From positions 310,001 to 374,000 of the forward strand of contig JBGCEH010000009.1 of assembly GCA_045106195.1 (NCBI GenBank): 64,000 bases of DNA, read 5' to 3'. Within the stretch, counting starts at the first letter, position 1. Every line of letters starts with the position of its first letter. Position numbers and translations under genes: made by a program. The notes below the pieces were generated by a model that was not told the origin of the DNA, ran no database searches, and worked only from the letters and a program-made list of their open reading frames with translations. Below, in pieces: positions 61,721-64,000 of the stretch. This DNA is from Granulosicoccus sp045106195. Lineage in GTDB: Bacteria; Pseudomonadota; Gammaproteobacteria; Granulosicoccales; Granulosicoccaceae.

Positions 61721-63148
61721 ATGAGCGAAAACAACGACCCGACTTCCAGACATTCTCGTTTGTCCGACATATCGAACGAGCCCTCAGTTGCTGACGCTAC
61801 CGAAAGCAAAGCTACAGGCGCTTCTGTTCCATCTTTGACACATGGGCCTATTCTGGGGCACCTCATTCGTCTGTCCATACCTGCTTCGATGGGCATGCTC
61901 TTCAATACGTTGTACAACCTGACTGATTTCTGGTTCGCTGGACGGATCTCCGGTGAAGCGCTGGCAGGAGTCTCCATCGCCGGCAGCGTCTTTTTCATGT
62001 TACTTGCTGTGGGTATTGGTATCCAGACCGGTGCATCTGCCGTCATGGCGGTAGATGTCGGCGCAGGACGCAAGGACAAGGCAGCGGAATGGGCAAATCA
62101 TGTTTTCGGACTGTCACTGGTACTCAGTGCAGTAGTTGCATTGCTGGGTTGGCTGTTTGCCGATACTCTGGTTTTGTTTCTTGGTGCTGAACCAAATGTC
62201 GCCCCGTTGTCGATGGAATACATCACCATTACTCTTTTTGGTGCATTCACCTTTATATTGAGCTTTGCCGCAGCTGGCGCACTCATGGCTCTGGGTGATA
62301 CAAAATCCAACCGTAATGCGCTAGTCGCAGGTTTTTTCGCCAACCTTGTACTCAATCCCCTCCTAACGTTTACGTTGGATATGGGTGTCTCTGGTCTGGC
62401 ATTGGCTACCGTCATTATCAAGGGACTATCCGCGATGTACCTTTATCGCGTGCTGGTGCGGGAAACCGGACGTGTCTGTAAACCGGCGTTCGCTTTTACA
62501 CCATGGATCAATCTTTTGAAGCAGGTAATGCCTGCAAGCTTCAATATGTTGACCATTATTCTTGGTGGCTTCATTACCGTGGCACTGCTTGGGCGTTTTG
62601 GCAGTCAGCATGTCGCCGGTTACGCTGTTGGTTTGAGAATAGAGCAGGTTTTGTTGCTTCCGGCCCTCGGTCTAAATAGCGCAGTCATGGCAATTGCCGG
62701 TCAGAATCATGGGGCATTGCAACCACAGCGAGTACGACAAACGTATACCACAGGACTATTCATTGGTCTGGCAATGGCGGTGATATCGGTACCAGTGATG
62801 CTTACCCTATCACCTGCAATGATGGCCTTTTTTACTGACGACCCTCAGATACAGGCAACCGGAGCAAGCTACCTACGAATCGACGCCTTTGCTTTCTATG
62901 CATATGTTGTCCTTTTTCTCAGCACCGCTATATTGCAAGCCCTGAAACAGCCTGTGTTCCCGATGGCCCTGGGTATTGCTCGGCAGTTAGTCATACCGGT
63001 GTCTATTAATGTATTACTGGTGGTATACCTTGGCTACCCGATGATTTCGGTGTTCTATACCATTGTGAGCGTCGTTATCATCGCCGCCGTCGTGGCCCAC
63101 TGGTATACCTTGAGGCAATTGCGATTGCCACTGACACCCATGACTTAA
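61721..63148 (+). CDS. MATE family efflux transporter
   Basis: The product has 475 residues with a 45-residue hydrophilic N-terminus and then twelve helices in two MatE halves. LSIPASMGMLFNTLYNLTDFW starts the first repeat, and LLKQVMPASFNMLTIILGGF starts the second; GLNSAVMAIAGQNHGA is the matching motif to the usual GxxTAxxxxxGQxxGA. It exports cationic drugs or metabolites against sodium or protons. It appears monocistronic and converges with the gene at the right edge. Confidence 0.95.
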   Translation: MSENNDPTSRHSRLSDISNEPSVADATESKATGASVPSLTHGPILGHLIRLSIPASMGMLFNTLYNLTDFWFAGRISGEALAGVSIAGSVFFMLLAVGIGIQTGASAVMAVDVGAGRKDKAAEWANHVFGLSLVLSAVVALLGWLFADTLVLFLGAEPNVAPLSMEYITITLFGAFTFILSFAAAGALMALGDTKSNRNALVAGFFANLVLNPLLTFTLDMGVSGLALATVIIKGLSAMYLYRVLVRETGRVCKPAFAFTPWINLLKQVMPASFNMLTIILGGFITVALLGRFGSQHVAGYAVGLRIEQVLLLPALGLNSAVMAIAGQNHGALQPQRVRQTYTTGLFIGLAMAVISVPVMLTLSPAMMAFFTDDPQIQATGASYLRIDAFAFYAYVVLFLSTAILQALKQPVFPMALGIARQLVIPVSINVLLVVYLGYPMISVFYTIVSVVIIAAVVAHWYTLRQLRLPLTPMT

Positions 63149-63180
63149 CCTGCAGTAGCAGACACTACTCACGAAGGTGT

Positions 63181-64000
63181 CTAACGAGTCAAAGGTACTT
63201 GCAATACATGCGTGGAAGTACTTGAATTTGGTCCGGCATACGCCCAAAAGCCGTCCCATTCGTTCAACACGCCTACATCAGCAAGACGCTGATAGTTTCT
63301 TGAGACTTCTCGCTGATAGGTAAAAAGGGAAGATGGCACAACGTCAGTGGCGCGTCCTTGAGAGAGATTGCACCCGCTGGCACATTGGCCGGTTTCTCCC
63401 ACTACCCGTATCGCCTCCATGGCAACGGCTTCACGATGTGGGTTTCCGAGTAACACCCAACCCGGGCGCGCTGGTAGTGTCACAGACGAACATTGTCCTT
63501 GCAAGCTAACACAGTCTGACGAATAGTCACCCGAGGAAACCGGCAGGCTGTTCTCTGGCAAATCCAGAAAGGCAACCGGGTCGCGTGTCTGGATTATCCA
63601 GAATCCTTGCCCGACCTCCGGCAGCAGATCTTCACTGAGCGTCTCGTACTCGCCGTTCTCACCCAGTGCAGGGTTAAAGACATAGACCACCCAGTCGAAC
63701 TCATAAACACCACTGACATCATCACCAAACAACGTCGCCAGGCTAGCGCCTTCAGGAGGTTCGCAGGGTAAACCAAGCAACGCCCAGGTATTTATCACCA
63801 ATGTGTAGTCGAGCGTCGTCGAGTTGCAATCGGGCGCACCGGGATCTACCAGCAAGGCATCCATGAAATCCAAACGTGTCGTCAACCAGATTTTGAGTGC
63901 GTCGATTTCTCCTTGAAAATTGTTCGAGCCACCATAGCGACTTCCATAATCTTCAAATGCTTCTCCCCACCTTGCATCCTCACGTACGTAAGGCTCCAGC
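63181..64000 (-). CDS. CotH-family protein, C-terminal part plus additional domain (5' end beyond window)
   Basis: The frame is open from the right edge; a TTG at 63885 is internal, not the start. The upstream residues (YVREDARWGEAFEDY, then FQGEIDALKIWLTTRLDFMD) resemble the end of the CotH kinase domain, where a final helix with Arg-x-x-Phe/Leu-Asp follows. Another 200 residues follow with VINTWALLGLP, several Cys and a second half of repeated WVLLGNPH/FWAYAGP segments. These look like a secreted beta-rich module. CotH proteins are atypical kinases found in secreted proteins. Because the N-terminus is not visible, signal and catalytic residues cannot be judged. Confidence 0.65.
   Translation of the reverse strand, partial: LEPYVREDARWGEAFEDYGSRYGGSNNFQGEIDALKIWLTTRLDFMDALLVDPGAPDCNSTTLDYTLVINTWALLGLPCEPPEGASLATLFGDDVSGVYEFDWVVYVFNPALGENGEYETLSEDLLPEVGQGFWIIQTRDPVAFLDLPENSLPVSSGDYSSDCVSLQGQCSSVTLPARPGWVLLGNPHREAVAMEAIRVVGETGQCASGCNLSQGRATDVVPSSLFTYQREVSRNYQRLADVGVLNEWDGFWAYAGPNSSTSTHVLQVPLTR

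Overview
The window reads as a chromosomal segment of a Gram-negative proteobacterium, most likely a marine gammaproteobacterium. That placement is an inference from gene content: CcmI-type cytochrome maturation, an outer-membrane barrel, sulfoacetaldehyde acetyltransferase, a TTT transporter and lipoproteins with clear lipoboxes. No rRNA, tRNA, CRISPR array, IS element or prophage was recognised.

The left third (624-18792, all on the minus strand) is the most unusual region. In transcription order it encodes: a soluble FAD/NAD oxidoreductase fused to two cyclic-nucleotide-binding domains and a four-cluster ferredoxin; a membrane protein whose His pairs look like a di-haem cytochrome b; an FHA-TM-decahaem cytochrome c fusion; a lipoprotein with two HbpS/GlcG-like domains; an outer-membrane beta-barrel; a decahaem cytochrome c fused to an LVIVD propeller; a pentahaem cytochrome c; a double-FHA membrane protein; a PP2C phosphatase; and a protein with the CcmI C-terminal domain. 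Start/stop overlaps and short gaps tie most of these together. I interpret the set as an electron conduit from cytoplasmic NAD(P)H to the cell surface, or the reverse, with its own phospho-signalling and cytochrome-assembly parts. The gene inventory is read from the sequence; the pathway is inferred. A DUF4331 protein and a lipoprotein resembling the end of that family lie just upstream, behind a strong hairpin.

The middle (21-37 kb) holds gdhA with a TTG start, a divergent HupE/UreJ and DUF4198 pair, and a sugar ABC importer (binding protein, two permeases, ATPase). Downstream of the importer is a decayed glycoside-hydrolase region that ends in recognisable GH88/105 sequence. Next come a truncated phytochrome-type histidine kinase with its response regulator, an SDR dehydrogenase, a TauD-like oxygenase and a DUF2817 protein.

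From 37 to 47 kb lies a C4-dicarboxylate module: a divergent succinate dehydrogenase-like complex (B, two anchors, A), a two-subunit class I fumarase/tartrate-dehydratase-type hydro-lyase, a TauE/SafE exporter, a LysR regulator and a divergent tctCBA transporter. The flavoprotein has Cys where the FAD-attaching His usually sits.

The right part (47-64 kb) carries a FAS1/CBM9-like lipoprotein, a Hanks-type Ser/Thr kinase with a secreted partner, and a probable imino/hydroxyproline-related cluster (Asp/Glu racemase-like, aconitase X, two RidA proteins, a HAD phosphatase, DUF1028). It ends with a Gfo/Idh/MocA dehydrogenase, xsc with its terminator, a small Cys-rich protein, a MATE transporter and a partial CotH-family protein.
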